From positions 1,143,496 to 1,207,495 of the forward strand of contig QXEO01000152.1 in assembly GCA_007115705.1 (NCBI GenBank): a stretch of DNA of 64,000 nt. The letters are read 5' to 3'. Below, piece by piece: positions 54,721 through 64,000 of the stretch. This DNA comes from Dactylis glomerata (taxonomy: Eukaryota; Streptophyta; Magnoliopsida; Poales; Poaceae). The position numbers were made by a program, and so were the translations under genes. Every line of letters starts with the position of its first letter. Position 1 is the stretch's first letter. Under the pieces are notes generated by a model. It was not told where the DNA came from and ran no database searches. It worked only from the letters and a program-made list of their open reading frames with translations.

Positions 54721-57700
54721 ATGGCGGAATCGTCCAGCGCCAACACAGCGGTCTCCGGTCTGAAGGTAATCCTTAACTGTTCCTCGCAATCCGAGCTCGG
54801 TGCTAGAATTAATAGCAAACACCTGAATTAATGCTTTATCCCATCATTAAAATTTTAGGTTTCAGACATTCCGCTACCGCATCCTTCTCTCCCAAATTCT
54901 CTCTGCCTTGGCCCCCGTACAGAATCTAGTCCTGCCCATCTGATCTCTTGCGAGGCAAACAGAATCCCCTTCGTAAGCCAAAACTTAGATTTGGATTCTT
55001 GGGCCAACTGCTTACGAGCCTGGCCTAATCCTCCCGAATATTGGGTTTCTTGGTACAGTAGGGTAGCCAAAACTTACCAATCCCAATGGGAAACCACGGG
55101 AATAGCCGATGCCTTGACTTTGTCATTGTCTCCCCTTGAGAAACATGAAAATCTTCTAAAAACCATCGGCTACTTCTGGTCTGATGCTCTGAACTGCTTC
55201 ATGTTCGGCCATGGCCCCATGACACCAACTCTGTTAGACGTGGTGATGATTACTGGTCTAGACGTCACATCACCCAGCCCCTCTGCTTTTATGCTGCCAA
55301 AAGTCCCCTTCAAGCTTTCTTCCAAAACAGATTGCACGAACTGGGGTGCTTATCTTCGAAGCCACATGAAAACTAAGGGCCCTGTCACAGAGAAAGAACA
55401 CACGGCCTTCCTCAATTTCTGGCTGGAACATTTCATATTCTGTGGCCCTTCCCTTGCCCCAACCAAGAATTATCTCTCCTTGGCCTATGAACTTGCCAGA
55501 GGCACTCAACTTGGCATCGGCAAACTGTTCCTTGGAGAAGTCTATCGATATCTCCAGTTGATGTCTGTCAAACTATCCTCCCACATAGCAGTTAAAACAG
55601 GAGGTCCTTGGTGGTTTATTCAACTATGGGCTCAGCTGTACTTTCAAAACCATATCCCAAACTTCCCCCTTTTGGCAAGTTGCACCTTTCCAGATGCCAA
55701 AGGGAAGCAGATCCGATGCACCAGCTACGGCCAAGCTCTGTATAGCCTGCCAGGTAGTAAACTGATCCCTCATGAAGCATCCAAGTGGTTCAGCATTTTC
55801 TTCCAAGGCCTGGACAATCCTATCTTCTTTCCTTACACGGAGGAATCGGAAAATTTTGAAAATCCAATCTCCTTCAGGCTGGACAACTTTGCCGATGACA
55901 CTAGCACTCGGCAGCTATTCTCCACCGTGATCCGTCCCTGCTTCCTCCCAGTTGGCATGAGCACATCCAACAGAATAATCAAGCCTGGATACGAGTTCTA
56001 CCAGCCGGTCGTAGCAGCTCGGCAATTTGGCCTTGGGCAAGTACCTCCTCATTTCTTTCTCCACCACCTCACAGAGAGCAGAGCTGACCTGCCCGATCCT
56101 CTCACCAGTCAGAGGTGTTATTCTTTCTTCGATGCTCTGACCATCCCAGTTCCTAACAACCTCACTTTCGCTTCATCAACCGATGGTTTTGAGAACTGGT
56201 GGTCGATGTGGAAGACTCATGCCTTCAGGAGAGCTCTGGGACCATTGCTGGAACAGCTCGATGCTGAATATGACATCCCCGTAGAACAGGTACTGCTACT
56301 TGTAAATTTTCTTGATGCAGCTCACGACGATTCTTTTAATATCCTGCTCTGTCTCCTTGCAGCAACAAGATGGTCTAGAACCTACTAACGAGGATGGCTC
56401 CCCCTTCGAATTCCTCCCACCAGCTCCTGTGGTCCTTTTCTGCAAAAACTCGCCACCTTTGAAACAGGTCGTGATGCAGAACCAGCCGATATCACCAAAA
56501 TCGGCTTCCAAGAGCCAAGCAACTTCCGGGTCAGCTGCCTCCCGAGTTCCAACTAAAACAAGAACGGCGGTGAGGAAGGTAGTGGCCAAAAAAACTTTGA
56601 GGCGCCGGAGCCCTTCTCCAGAGAGCTCGCACGTACGCTGATTCATGCCTTGGTTGATCTCATTTATCTTTGTAAACATGCTTGTGCTTACCAACTCTCC
56701 CTTTCTTACAGGTCTCCATCGAAGACACCTCCAGCGAGGAAACACAATCCAATCGAGGAGATTCAAGCTCAGCAGACTCTGAGAGAACCACCACACCGAG
56801 CCAGCCAGATGTGCCACCATCGGCTTCCAGGAAAAGGCCTGTTCCTGAACCTGTTGCCCCCCGAGCAGCAGTCGAGGCGGGGCAAGCTGTGAGCCCTAAT
56901 TATCCTCCATACTCTTACCACTCCTTTTTTATGCCGATTCATTGCTATTCACATCGGCTAAGCACCTTTCATGCAGACGAATGACACTTCTAGTGGGAAA
57001 GTCGGGGAAGTGCCGATGCCTTCCGCAAGCCTGGATCTAGTAATCCCTGAAGGTGTAGATGAAACGGTTGCCAATCTGGCCAAGCCCTTAGCAACAACAC
57101 ACGAGCCGATTGTCTCGCCGTCGGCTATCCCCCTGATCTCAGGAGAGGTATGTTCGCTTCTTTCGACTCATCCTTCCCTGTTTGACGCATACTGACGCCA
57201 CTTCTGCCTGCCAGGGTTGTGATATCTCAGGCTTGCTGACGTTCGACCCTGAATCCATCGAACCAGCTCCCTCTGCCGCCAACGATGAACCACGAGCAAG
57301 CGCTGTTCTACCTCAATTCCAGCGTCTCAAAGCCTTGCTGTCCTCCCCAATCGAGAAGTTGGTCGAGGGTTCTGAAGAGGTGAAGAGTGTTCTTGACGAA
57401 ATCAAGGACCAACTCCCGGTAGCATTGCAGGTGAAGCTTTGGCCAGTTGTGACTCTGTCTTTCTACGGGTCAAGGGTGAAGTTGGCTCGTGAGAGGATCA
57501 ATCTACGCCACGCCCAACTCCCACTGAAGGCCGATATTGCAGCCAAATGTCAGCGGCTCAATGAGAAAAAGGCGTCTCTGGATGCCAAAACTGACACCTC
57601 TGTCAGCACCGCCGAGCTTGCATCCTTAAAAAAGGAATTGGAAGATCTCGAAGAGAAGGTCCGGGCGACTAAAAAGCTCATTCATGACAAGGAAGCATTC

Positions 57701-57885
57701 ATCGCCCGCTCCCAAGACGAAGCAGAAGGCCTCAAAGCTCAACTGAAGACTGATATCTGGCAGAAATACGTGCCCTGAGCAAGCAGCTAGTGACGGGCAA
57801 GGACGATGATGACGAAGCCGAGATCGCCGAGGTGGATCGTGTCCGTGCTGACGCCCTCCGTGCCTTCGAGGCATTCCTTCAGTAG
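54721..57885 (+). CDS. Antisense six-exon plant-mobile-domain gene of D
   Basis: Opposite to pol. Exons: 54721-54765, 54859-56289, 56363-56632, 56712-56888, 56977-57147, 57215-57778 (or 57885). All five introns are GT-AG and phase 0. Exon 1 gives MAESSSANTAVSGLK. Exon 2 (477 codons) matches the plant mobile domain (PF10536-type): IGYFWSDALNCFMFGHGP, TLLDVVMITGLDV, FLNFWLEHFIFCGP, LARGTQLGIGKLFLGEVYRYL, GGPWWFIQLWAQLYF. Exons 3-5 are Pro/Ser/Lys-rich with basic patches. Exon 6 is a coiled coil (ELASLKKELEDLEEKVRATK). The main frame stops at 57776. A 1-nt shift near 57757 would extend to TAG at 57883-57885 through an acidic end. Host proteins of this class (MAIN, MAIL1) act in the nucleus and affect transposon silencing. 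The enzyme activity, if any, is unknown. Confidence 0.8.
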
Positions 57886-57966
57886 CTTATTCATGTAACC
57901 TGACACCTGCTCGTAACAGTCTGAACCTCGAGAGTCGATGGCTGTGCATTGTTTTTTTATTTATTT

Positions 57967-58117
57967 GGCCGATTTCATGTATCGGCCCTCATATTTCACT
58001 GTTCATCATCCCACATGCTTGGGAAATATTAATCCGGATATTTTTTTTTTACTGGCCGATTTCATGTATCGGCCCCCATATTTCACTGTCCATCATCCCA
58101 CATGCTTGGGAAATATT
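57967..58117 (+). repeat. Direct repeat, 87-bp period, at the 3' end of D pol
   Basis: GGCCGATTTCATGTATCGGC and the following 44 bp occur at 57967-58030 and 58054-58117. The second copy covers the pol stop codon, so part of the pol tail was duplicated into the spacer or the reverse. Confidence 0.8.
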
Positions 58118-61100
58118 TCTTGAGATGCTGACCGTTAACAGCCACTGGGAATTTCACACCGTCCAGCTCCTCAAGCATGTACGCGTTGCCCCTTAAAACT
58201 TGGTCGACCCTGTATGGCCCGTGCCAACTTGGAGACCATTTACCGTATGCTGCATCCTTAGTTCCCAATGGCAATACAGCTTCCCATACCAGATCACCAA
58301 CGTGGAACTCCTTTGGTCTCACCTTCTTATTATATGCACGAGCTACCTTGGCTTTGTTCTCTTTAATTCTCTCAAGCGACCACAGCCTAAGTTCAGTTAA
58401 ATCCTCAACACTGTCACTCATCAGGGCTACATATTCTTCAGTTGTTAGATCATTCTGAAAAGTGACACGTCTCGATCCAGCCGTAATCTCCCATGGCAAT
58501 ACGGCTTCTTGTCCATAGACTAGATGGTATGGCGAGGTTTTTATCGCTCCATGACATGACATGCGATAAGCCCACAAAGCTTCTGACAAAACCTCGTGCC
58601 AACGCCTAGGGTGCTCGTCGATTTTTCTCTTGATCAGCTTGATAAGGCTCTGATTGGACGCTTCAGCTTGCCCATTTGCTTGAGCATAGTATGGAGATGA
58701 TCGGATCAGCTTAATTCCCGTGTCCTCACAGAACTCTCTAAACTCGTGAGAAATGAAGACCGAACCTCCATCGGTCGTGATAGTTTGGGGAATCCCGAAT
58801 CTATGAAGGACATGTTCTTTCACAAAATTGATAACATCCTTCGAGTTTACTGACTTCATAGGGACGGCTTCCACCCATTTAGTGAAATAATCCGTAATGG
58901 CCAAAATCCACATGTGGCCTTTGCTTGATGGAGGATTGATCTTGCCAATGATATCCATGCCCCAACCTCGGAATGGCCAAGGCTTGATGATGGGGTTCAT
59001 CGCTGATGCAGGTACCATCTGAATCTTCCCGAATTTCTGACATGCTTGACACCCTTTATAGTACTTAAAACAGTCCTCAAGCATGGTGGGCCAATAAAAC
59101 CCTGATCGCCTGATCAACCATTTCATCTTGTGAGCCGATTGGTGAGTTCCACAGGCGCCTTCGTGTACCTCGTGTAGAAGCCGATTTGCTTCGGTTGGCC
59201 CCAGACATTTGAGCAGTAACCCTTCCAAAGTCCTGTAGAACATGTCATCCCCAATAAGCACATACTTCATGGCCTTGTACCTTATCCGTTTAGGTGCCCC
59301 CCGAGCCGAATCTTTCAAGTAATTGAAGATATCGGCTCTCCAGTCGTCCGCCTCCAGGAACTGTACCTGAACATCAGTTCCATCTGCTATGTCCTTGTAG
59401 CCTGAAGCCATCTGTGCAAGATCATTCGCCTCGGTATTCTGCGACCGCGGGATCCAGTTAAAGTTTAGATACCTGAACTGTGCCATCAGCTCACGGCATT
59501 GCAACCATAATGGGAAGAGTGACTTGCTCTCACACTTGTATTCGTCCGTGAGTTGGGAAATCACCAATTTGGAGTCTCCAAAAAGTTCCACTGCTTCTGC
59601 TCCGGCTTCAATGAGCAACTCCATTCCCTTGCGTATTGCCTCATACTCAGCGACATTGTTGGTGCAAGGGGTAGATAGCCTGATGGAGAAGGAATATGTT
59701 GCCCCCCGGGGCGACACGAGTAGAATGCCGATGCCGCAACCATCATCACAAGCCGATCCATCGAAAAACATAGCCCATGCACGTACAGACAGTGCTGCTA
59801 TATCAGTGTTGATTCGTTCAGCAATAAGATCGGCCAACGCCTGTCCCTTAACCGCTTTGGCGGGTTGATACCGGATATCAAATTCCGATAATGCAAACAT
59901 CCATTTGCCGAGTCGGCCTTTCAACACAGGAGCCGACAGCATATGTTTTATGACATCTGATTTGCATATGATGATAATCTCTGCTGACAGCAAGATGTGT
60001 CGCAGCTTGGTGCAGGTGAAAAATAGGCAGAGGCATAACTTCTCGATCTCAGGATACCTTGTCTCTGCATCCAGCATCCTTCTGCTGATGTAAAACACAA
60101 CTCGCTCCAGACCATCATAAACTTGCACCACCACCGAGGCGATGGACGTGTCAGCCACCGACAAGTAAATGTAGAACGGCCTATCCTGCTGCGGTGGAAC
60201 CAACACTGGCGGCTTCGTTAGATATTCTTTGATCTCGTCGAAGGCTCGTTGTTGTTCTGTCCCCCAGCGGAACTCCTCATCAGATTTAATTTTCACCAGT
60301 CCCATGAACGGCTCTATTCTTCCTGACAGATTGGAGATGAACCTTCTGACAAAGTTGATTTTGCCGATGAGACACTGCAGTTCTTTCTTCGTGGTAGGTG
60401 GCTTCATTGTTCGCACTGCCTCCTGACTTTTCAGGCCGATCTCAATTCCGCGTTCATGGACCAAGAAACCCAAGAACTGACCGGCCGTCACACCGAAGGC
60501 ACACTTCTTTGGATTCATCCGTAGCCCGAATTTTCTGGTTCGGTCCAGGACGCGTCGCAGATCGTCCAAGTGTCCTTGTACTGAAGCAGACTTGACTACC
60601 ACGTCATCGATATAAATCTCCACCAGCTTGCCGATCAGATCATGGAAAATGTAATTCATGGCTCTTTGGTATGTGGCGCCGGCATTCTTCAGTCCAAATG
60701 TCATGACTACATATTCAAACAACCCCACCGAACCTGGGACTCTGAATGCAGTCTTGTGTATATCTTCTGGAGCCATAAAAATTTGATTGTAACCGGCATT
60801 GCCATCCATAAAGCTCAAGACCTTATGACCAGCAGCTGCGTTGATCAATGTCTCTGCTACCGGCATCGGATACTCATCCTTTGGAGTGGCTCTATTGAGA
60901 TCCCGAAAATCTATGGCAACACGCCATCGGCCATCCTTTTTCTCTACAGGTACGATACTAGAAATCCACTCAGCATACCTGCATGGCCTGATGAACCCAG
61001 CTTTCAACATTTTCTCGATCTCTTTCTTGACTTCCTCTAAAATTTCGGCCTTCATCTGTCGTGCTCGCTGCTGGAATGGCCGAAACCCTTTTTTAAGCGG

Positions 61101-61553
61101 GAGCCGATGCTCAATGATGCTCCTGTCTAACCCGGGCATCTCCGTATAGTCCCAGGCAAAGCAATCTGGATATTCTTTCAACAAAGCTATCATCGGACCC
61201 CGCAGATTCGGATCTAACTTTTTGCTGATAAATGTCGGTCGTGGCTTATCCCCAGGACCGATGTCAATCTCCTCTAGCTCATCAGCGGATGTAAACCCAT
61301 ACCCCAGCTTTCCGTCACCTGCTAAATCGATGCTGAACACAGGCCAAAAGTTTGGTGAGGATAACAAAGATAATTTGGGCCGATTGCCGGAATCGGCCCC
61401 CTTTTTGATTGCATTACTCAAGGAAGGTTTACAACTTATTTGTGCTCTACAATGGTAGGGAATCTCCCTACTACGACTACATGACATGCTTGTCATAAGA
61501 TCACTGCTTTTTATTTTTTGTGGCCGATCGCAGGGATCGGCCTTACCACGCAC
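58083..61553 (-). CDS. Element D pol: RT, RNase H, archaeal-type RNase H, integrase
   Basis: Open frame of 1156 codons. Recognisable coding begins near 61325 (GYGFTSADELEEIDIG); the first 70 residues look like translated linker. RT: WRVAIDFRDLNRATPKDEYP, FGLKNAGATYQRAM, catalytic YIDD near 60610. RNase H: YPEIEKLCLCLFFTCTKLRHI. Archaeal-type RNase H: FFDGSACD, NNVAEYEA, GDSKLV. Integrase: zinc domain CGTHQSAHKM...CQACQ, D in GMDIIG, D in TTDGGS, E in NGQAEASNQ. Ends WHGPYRVDQV...LKKYFPSMWDDGQ. No internal stop. It is in a different register from gag-protease across a 15-nt gap, so splicing, frameshift or a separate start is needed. Confidence 0.88.
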   Translation of the reverse strand: MRGKADPCDRPQKIKSSDLMTSMSCSRSREIPYHCRAQISCKPSLSNAIKKGADSGNRPKLSLLSSPNFWPVFSIDLAGDGKLGYGFTSADELEEIDIGPGDKPRPTFISKKLDPNLRGPMIALLKEYPDCFAWDYTEMPGLDRSIIEHRLPLKKGFRPFQQRARQMKAEILEEVKKEIEKMLKAGFIRPCRYAEWISSIVPVEKKDGRWRVAIDFRDLNRATPKDEYPMPVAETLINAAAGHKVLSFMDGNAGYNQIFMAPEDIHKTAFRVPGSVGLFEYVVMTFGLKNAGATYQRAMNYIFHDLIGKLVEIYIDDVVVKSASVQGHLDDLRRVLDRTRKFGLRMNPKKCAFGVTAGQFLGFLVHERGIEIGLKSQEAVRTMKPPTTKKELQCLIGKINFVRRFISNLSGRIEPFMGLVKIKSDEEFRWGTEQQRAFDEIKEYLTKPPVLVPPQQDRPFYIYLSVADTSIASVVVQVYDGLERVVFYISRRMLDAETRYPEIEKLCLCLFFTCTKLRHILLSAEIIIICKSDVIKHMLSAPVLKGRLGKWMFALSEFDIRYQPAKAVKGQALADLIAERINTDIAALSVRAWAMFFDGSACDDGCGIGILLVSPRGATYSFSIRLSTPCTNNVAEYEAIRKGMELLIEAGAEAVELFGDSKLVISQLTDEYKCESKSLFPLWLQCRELMAQFRYLNFNWIPRSQNTEANDLAQMASGYKDIADGTDVQVQFLEADDWRADIFNYLKDSARGAPKRIRYKAMKYVLIGDDMFYRTLEGLLLKCLGPTEANRLLHEVHEGACGTHQSAHKMKWLIRRSGFYWPTMLEDCFKYYKGCQACQKFGKIQMVPASAMNPIIKPWPFRGWGMDIIGKINPPSSKGHMWILAITDYFTKWVEAVPMKSVNSKDVINFVKEHVLHRFGIPQTITTDGGSVFISHEFREFCEDTGIKLIRSSPYYAQANGQAEASNQSLIKLIKRKIDEHPRRWHEVLSEALWAYRMSCHGAIKTSPYHLVYGQEAVLPWEITAGSRRVTFQNDLTTEEYVALMSDSVEDLTELRLWSLERIKENKAKVARAYNKKVRPKEFHVGDLVWEAVLPLGTKDAAYGKWSPSWHGPYRVDQVLRGNAYMLEELDGVKFPVAVNGQHLKKYFPSMWDDGQ

Positions 61554-61567
61554 AATCGTGGGCTTTG

Positions 61568-64000
61568 CTACTCTGTCAGGCCAGTGGATAAGACCAGCCT
61601 CACCCCGTTTTTTGTAGCTTCAATGCGCTCACAGCCGTCTAGACTGACTCCAGAGATCGGCTCTTGGTCTTCTGCGTCCCAAATGTTCATGCCAGCTATT
61701 GAGATCTCGATCGAATCATCTGCATGAATGACCTCCACTTCATCTCCATCCCACTGTATCAGGCATTGGTGCATCGTGGATGGAATGCAGCAGTTAGCGT
61801 GAATCCAATCCCTTCCCAGCAAGACAGCGTAGGTGCTTTTGCTGTCAACAATGAAGAACGACGTAGGGATGGTTTTTCTACCCACGGTCAGATCCACGTT
61901 CAGAACGCCTTGCATTTCTGAAGCTTGGCCGTTGAAGTCGCTTAGCGTGACGTTGGTTTTGATCAGATCTACAGTGGAGCGTCCCAAACGCCGCAGCATG
62001 GAGTATGGCATTATATTGACTGCCGCTCCGGTGTCAACCAACATCTTGCGGACAGGCTGCCCATTGATATAACCTCTCAGGTACAGGGCTTTCAGATGTT
62101 TGTAGCCCTTCTCCCGTGGCTTTTCAAAGATAACCGGCCGTGGGCCGCAGTCAAACTGTGCCACTGGTAGTTCTTCGGTTCTTGGAGCGCAAAACTCTGA
62201 CGGAAGTATGAACACCATGTTTGTGCCAGCCGACGTCTTCGCATCGGCTTTTACTGGTTTGGGGCGCCACTCTTTCTTTTTTGGACGGGCCTCTGTCTCT
62301 AAGGTTTGCTGAATTTTCACGGCCAGATCAGGCCGGGCTTTCCTTAAAGTGTGGAGGTACTGCGCTTCGGCTTCCTCCAAGCTACGTAGCCGCTGAACTC
62401 TACGCTTTTGGGTGTGTCTGAGTCCATCGGGACACCACCTTGGCCGGTGATATCTATCTTCTTCTTCATCCTCTGACTCCTCGAGATCTTTTGCTCGAGA
62501 TGACTCCTCTTGTCTGTTCTGAGGCCGGAGAGGCCCTAGACGCTTGAACACTGAAACTGGACCTGTGTCATCCTTCTGCTGCCCACATTCCGGGCAGTTG
62601 TCGACTGTAGGCAATCGGCTCATTCCCGCATCCCAACAGTACTTGAAGAAAGGACAATCCCAATGTTTATCCACGCCTTCCTTTTCCTTTGACCTTCCCC
62701 TAGCGCGGTGCTCATATCCTTCATCATCTCTATCATGCCGACGGTATCTCCCATCGTATGCGTCGGTCCGACGATCTCTTTCATCATCTCTGTCGTACTG
62801 CCGACGTCGGTCATACTGACGCTCATACTTGTTAAGGAGATGCGTGGAGTGTGGCTTCTGATATCGCACGCTTCTCACTTGTTCCTCGGTTATATACCGC
62901 CTATCATCATAACGGGGCCGGTCGCGTGGACCGGCCTCTTCATTTTCTTTGCCCCGGGAGTGGCCGCTTTCCTCCTTATACTTGCCATGGTGGTACACAG
63001 GCCCTGCCATGTTAATATCGAACGAGAAATCTAGCTGACGCCTCGTGGAGTGGCTGTGCTCTACCATGTTGATGCCAGGAAACGGGTTTGTGTCCACTTT
63101 CATGGCGAACTGCCCAAGGATCAGACGGCCCTGTTCTATCGCCGTTTGGATCTGCCGACGTAGCTCTTTGCAATCATTGGTGGTGTGGGTGAACGAGTGA
63201 AGCCACTTGCAGTATGATCTCCCGTTCATCTCTTGCGCCGTAGGGATTTTATGGCCTTCGGGTAACTTCAGCTGCTTTTCCTTCAGCAGTAAATCGAATA
63301 TCTGCTCAGCTTTGCTTACATCGAAGTCGAACCCTTTTGCAGGCCCTTGCTGTTTCACCCATTTGCAGGACACAGGATCTGCTCCCCGAGCCCATTCAGC
63401 CACGGCTATCTCCTGGTCTTCTACAAGATCCTCTTCTTCTGTATCGACCAGGCCTATCGGACGTTTGAACTTGTCTTGGTACAACTCAGGGTGGCGCTGC
63501 TCATACATTGTCAGTTTCTGGACCATGTGCGCCAGTGAATTGTATTCTACTTGGAAAGCCAGATCCTTGATCGGTGCTGAGAGACCCAACACGGCCAGCT
63601 CGACTGCTTCTTTCTCAGTTAAACGAGCCGAATAACATCGGTTCTTGACAGTCCTGAAACGCTGAATATACTCGGCTACCGTTTCTCCCCGCTTCTGCCG
63701 CACCTGCGCCAGATCGGCAATGCCAGCCTCGGTAGCTTCTGAATGATACTGAATATGGAACTGTTCTTCCAGCTGCTTCCAGGTCCGGATTGAATCTGGT
63801 GGCAACGAGGTGTACCACCCAAAAGCTGGTCCTGTCAGAGATTGCGCAAAGAACCTTACGCGTAACTGATCCGATGCTGAAATCATGCCTAACTGTGCCA
63901 AATATCGGCTCACGTGCTCGATCGAGCTAGACCCTTCTGAACCATTAAATTTTGAGAACTCAGGGAGCCGATACTTGGGTGGAAGCGGAATCAGATCATA
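61568..64000 (-). CDS. Element D gag-protease, 5' end outside the window
   Basis: The frame is open to the right edge (YDLIPLPPKYRLPEF at the border), so no start can be assigned. The gag domain near 63950-63500 includes FFAQSLTGPAFGWYTSLP and YIQRFRTVKNRC. A zinc-knuckle-like CKWLHSFTHTTNDC lies near 63210, then a long Arg/Asp/Tyr-rich stretch, a second Cys cluster (CPFFKYCW...CPECG, near 62600) and the aspartic protease with MLVDTGAAVNIMPYSMLRRL (true D-T-G, near 62030) and YAVLLGRDWI. Ends at TAG 61568-61570. No internal stops. It makes the particle and the protease. Confidence 0.85.
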   Translation of the reverse strand, partial: YDLIPLPPKYRLPEFSKFNGSEGSSSIEHVSRYLAQLGMISASDQLRVRFFAQSLTGPAFGWYTSLPPDSIRTWKQLEEQFHIQYHSEATEAGIADLAQVRQKRGETVAEYIQRFRTVKNRCYSARLTEKEAVELAVLGLSAPIKDLAFQVEYNSLAHMVQKLTMYEQRHPELYQDKFKRPIGLVDTEEEDLVEDQEIAVAEWARGADPVSCKWVKQQGPAKGFDFDVSKAEQIFDLLLKEKQLKLPEGHKIPTAQEMNGRSYCKWLHSFTHTTNDCKELRRQIQTAIEQGRLILGQFAMKVDTNPFPGINMVEHSHSTRRQLDFSFDINMAGPVYHHGKYKEESGHSRGKENEEAGPRDRPRYDDRRYITEEQVRSVRYQKPHSTHLLNKYERQYDRRRQYDRDDERDRRTDAYDGRYRRHDRDDEGYEHRARGRSKEKEGVDKHWDCPFFKYCWDAGMSRLPTVDNCPECGQQKDDTGPVSVFKRLGPLRPQNRQEESSRAKDLEESEDEEEDRYHRPRWCPDGLRHTQKRRVQRLRSLEEAEAQYLHTLRKARPDLAVKIQQTLETEARPKKKEWRPKPVKADAKTSAGTNMVFILPSEFCAPRTEELPVAQFDCGPRPVIFEKPREKGYKHLKALYLRGYINGQPVRKMLVDTGAAVNIMPYSMLRRLGRSTVDLIKTNVTLSDFNGQASEMQGVLNVDLTVGRKTIPTSFFIVDSKSTYAVLLGRDWIHANCCIPSTMHQCLIQWDGDEVEVIHADDSIEISIAGMNIWDAEDQEPISGVSLDGCERIEATKNGVRLVLSTGLTE

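Larger units (their letters stand above)
52381..64000 (-). mobile_element. Tat-lineage Gypsy element D (runs off the right edge)
   Basis: Minus-orientation LTR retrotransposon inserted into the gag of E (left flank TTGCC at 52376-52380; right flank outside). From right to left: gag-protease, pol with dual RNase H and integrase, an antisense gene region on the plus strand, polypurine tract (53506-53518) and 3' LTR. No premature stops were seen in pol. The whole element is saturated with GCCGAT/ATCGGC words. Confidence 0.9.

Overview
The window is repeat-dense plant nuclear DNA from a grass, most likely a Pooideae cereal or relative (wheat, barley, Aegilops or oat type). The signs are stacked 8-45 kb Ty3/Gypsy retrotransposons of the Tat and Athila lineages, a CACTA DNA transposon and a Stowaway-type terminus. 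I find no ordinary host gene. Every coding region belongs to a mobile element or is a captured fragment inside one. The genus cannot be fixed by reading alone.

Layout. An Athila-related element F (minus orientation; 1-99 and 46404-49242) is split by compound element A (100-46403; target duplication GTTGT on both sides). A belongs to the Tat lineage, shown by its second, archaeal-type RNase H. It holds two units that share the LTR at 4376-5286: a left unit cut down to 12 bp of LTR plus the 3' half (100-4375), and a complete right unit ending in the LTR at 45493-46403. The gag of A is split by a 7.8-kb CACTA element (6587-14367). The pol of A is split by Tat element B (17826-41947; duplication GCAGG). 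The integrase of B is split by Athila element C (25626-34664; duplication AACTC). To the right, element E (from 49243, plus orientation) carries a gag cut at 52380 by a third Tat element, D (52381 to the right edge, minus orientation).

Age order by LTR comparison (differences counted by eye): A about 17 in 911, B about 6 in 928, C about 3 in 1112. This fits the nesting, A older than B older than C. C has intact gag and pol reading frames; A and B carry premature stops.

Most interesting signal: all three Tat elements carry a different gene on the strand opposite to gag-pol, in the interval between the end of pol and the 3' LTR. A carries a B3-type DNA-binding protein with an upstream AT-hook-like motif. 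B carries a seven-exon gene with the 'putative gypsy type transposon' (Transposase_28, PF04195) domain. D carries a six-exon plant-mobile-domain gene plus a separate acidic protein. The introns of B and D have GT-AG borders and compatible phases, and TATA-like boxes lie upstream. Introns survive retrotransposition only if they are not spliced from the sense genomic RNA, which antisense placement ensures. I infer a recurring cargo position for host-interacting, possibly anti-silencing, proteins.
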